Source: Winslowiella toletana
GTDB taxonomy: Bacteria; Pseudomonadota; Gammaproteobacteria; Enterobacterales; Enterobacteriaceae
NCBI RefSeq assembly: GCF_032164335.1
Contig: NZ_CP134152.1
Span: 2,604,001-2,668,000 of the forward strand
DNA: 64,000 bases
Reading direction: 5' to 3'
How positions within the stretch are numbered: position 1 is the stretch's first letter; every line of letters begins with the position of its first letter. Position numbers and translations under genes: made by a program. Shown here in pieces: positions 63,889 through 64,000 of the stretch. Below the pieces are notes generated by a model. The model was not told where the DNA came from, did no database searches, and was given only the letters and a program-made list of their open reading frames with translations.

Positions 63889-64000
63889 CGCATAGCTCTC
63901 CATTGACGGCTTTAGCACTATTTTCAGCGTGCCCTGCGCAGCTGGCTATGGAGCGGACTGCTGTATCAACGGCAGAAAGTTGCTGAACCCGTGATTATCT

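Noticed and set aside
63916..64000. Open stretch LYQRQKVAEPVII at the right edge, plus strand
   Set aside because: No start codon after the preceding stop and too short at the window edge to judge; it may equally be noncoding DNA upstream of araD.

Overview
The window looks like the chromosome of an enterobacterium of the Erwinia/Pantoea kind. The psp, sap, fabI-yciW, rnb and gmr neighbourhoods of Escherichia coli are all recognisable. The adjacent rpfF/rpfR quorum-sensing pair and the plant-associated style of the accessory genes point to Erwiniaceae. The genus is an inference; no rRNA gene is present to settle it.

Layout. (1) 1-2473: phage-shock genes pspC (cut by the window edge), pspB and pspA on the minus strand from a sigma-54 promoter, and the divergent activator pspF. 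(2) 2535-2690: the iron-stress small RNA RyhB with its promoter and two Fur-box-like sites. (3) 2793-7326: a heavily decayed Mu-like prophage with an invertase remnant, two tail-fibre-assembly remnants, a frameshifted holin, two intact membrane-protein cargo genes, a broken repressor, small early genes and a fused Mor fragment. (4) 7627-28601: sapA, sapB, then a 15.7 kb AT-rich insertion placed at the sapC start codon, then sapC, sapD, sapF. (5) 28742-33299: fabI, yciW, a LysR regulator and the blue-light protein BluF. (6) 33399-42808: an isolated rsxA copy, a PTS sugar permease, a YdeP-type molybdopterin oxidoreductase, rnb, and a CstA/BtsT carrier with its YbdD partner. (7) 42805-59706: three tandem giant paralogues (about 1763, 1891 and 1931 residues) that look like toxins or effectors. 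(8) 60059-63888: rpfR (gmr), rpfF and araD.

The most interesting part is the sapB/sapC insertion. It carries a compact biosynthetic cluster I do not recognise: a membrane desaturase/hydroxylase, an FMN split-barrel protein, a haem-oxygenase-like diiron oxidase, a PF10014-type 2-oxoglutarate dioxygenase, a GNAT acetyltransferase, a ThiF-like adenylating enzyme, an ArgC-type reductase, a free condensation protein with an altered active site, a C-A-T-C nonribosomal peptide synthetase (NRPS) whose adenylation code reads as threonine, a free carrier protein and an MFS exporter. A near-perfect Fur-box-like sequence lies in the long leader. My reading is a small, heavily oxidised, threonine-containing metabolite, possibly iron-controlled; the structure cannot be derived from sequence alone.

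The second interesting part is the operon of giant proteins. They share one backbone and differ in carrying one or two copies of a C-terminal module marked by H-A-M-M-M, N-N-Q and I-G-G motifs.
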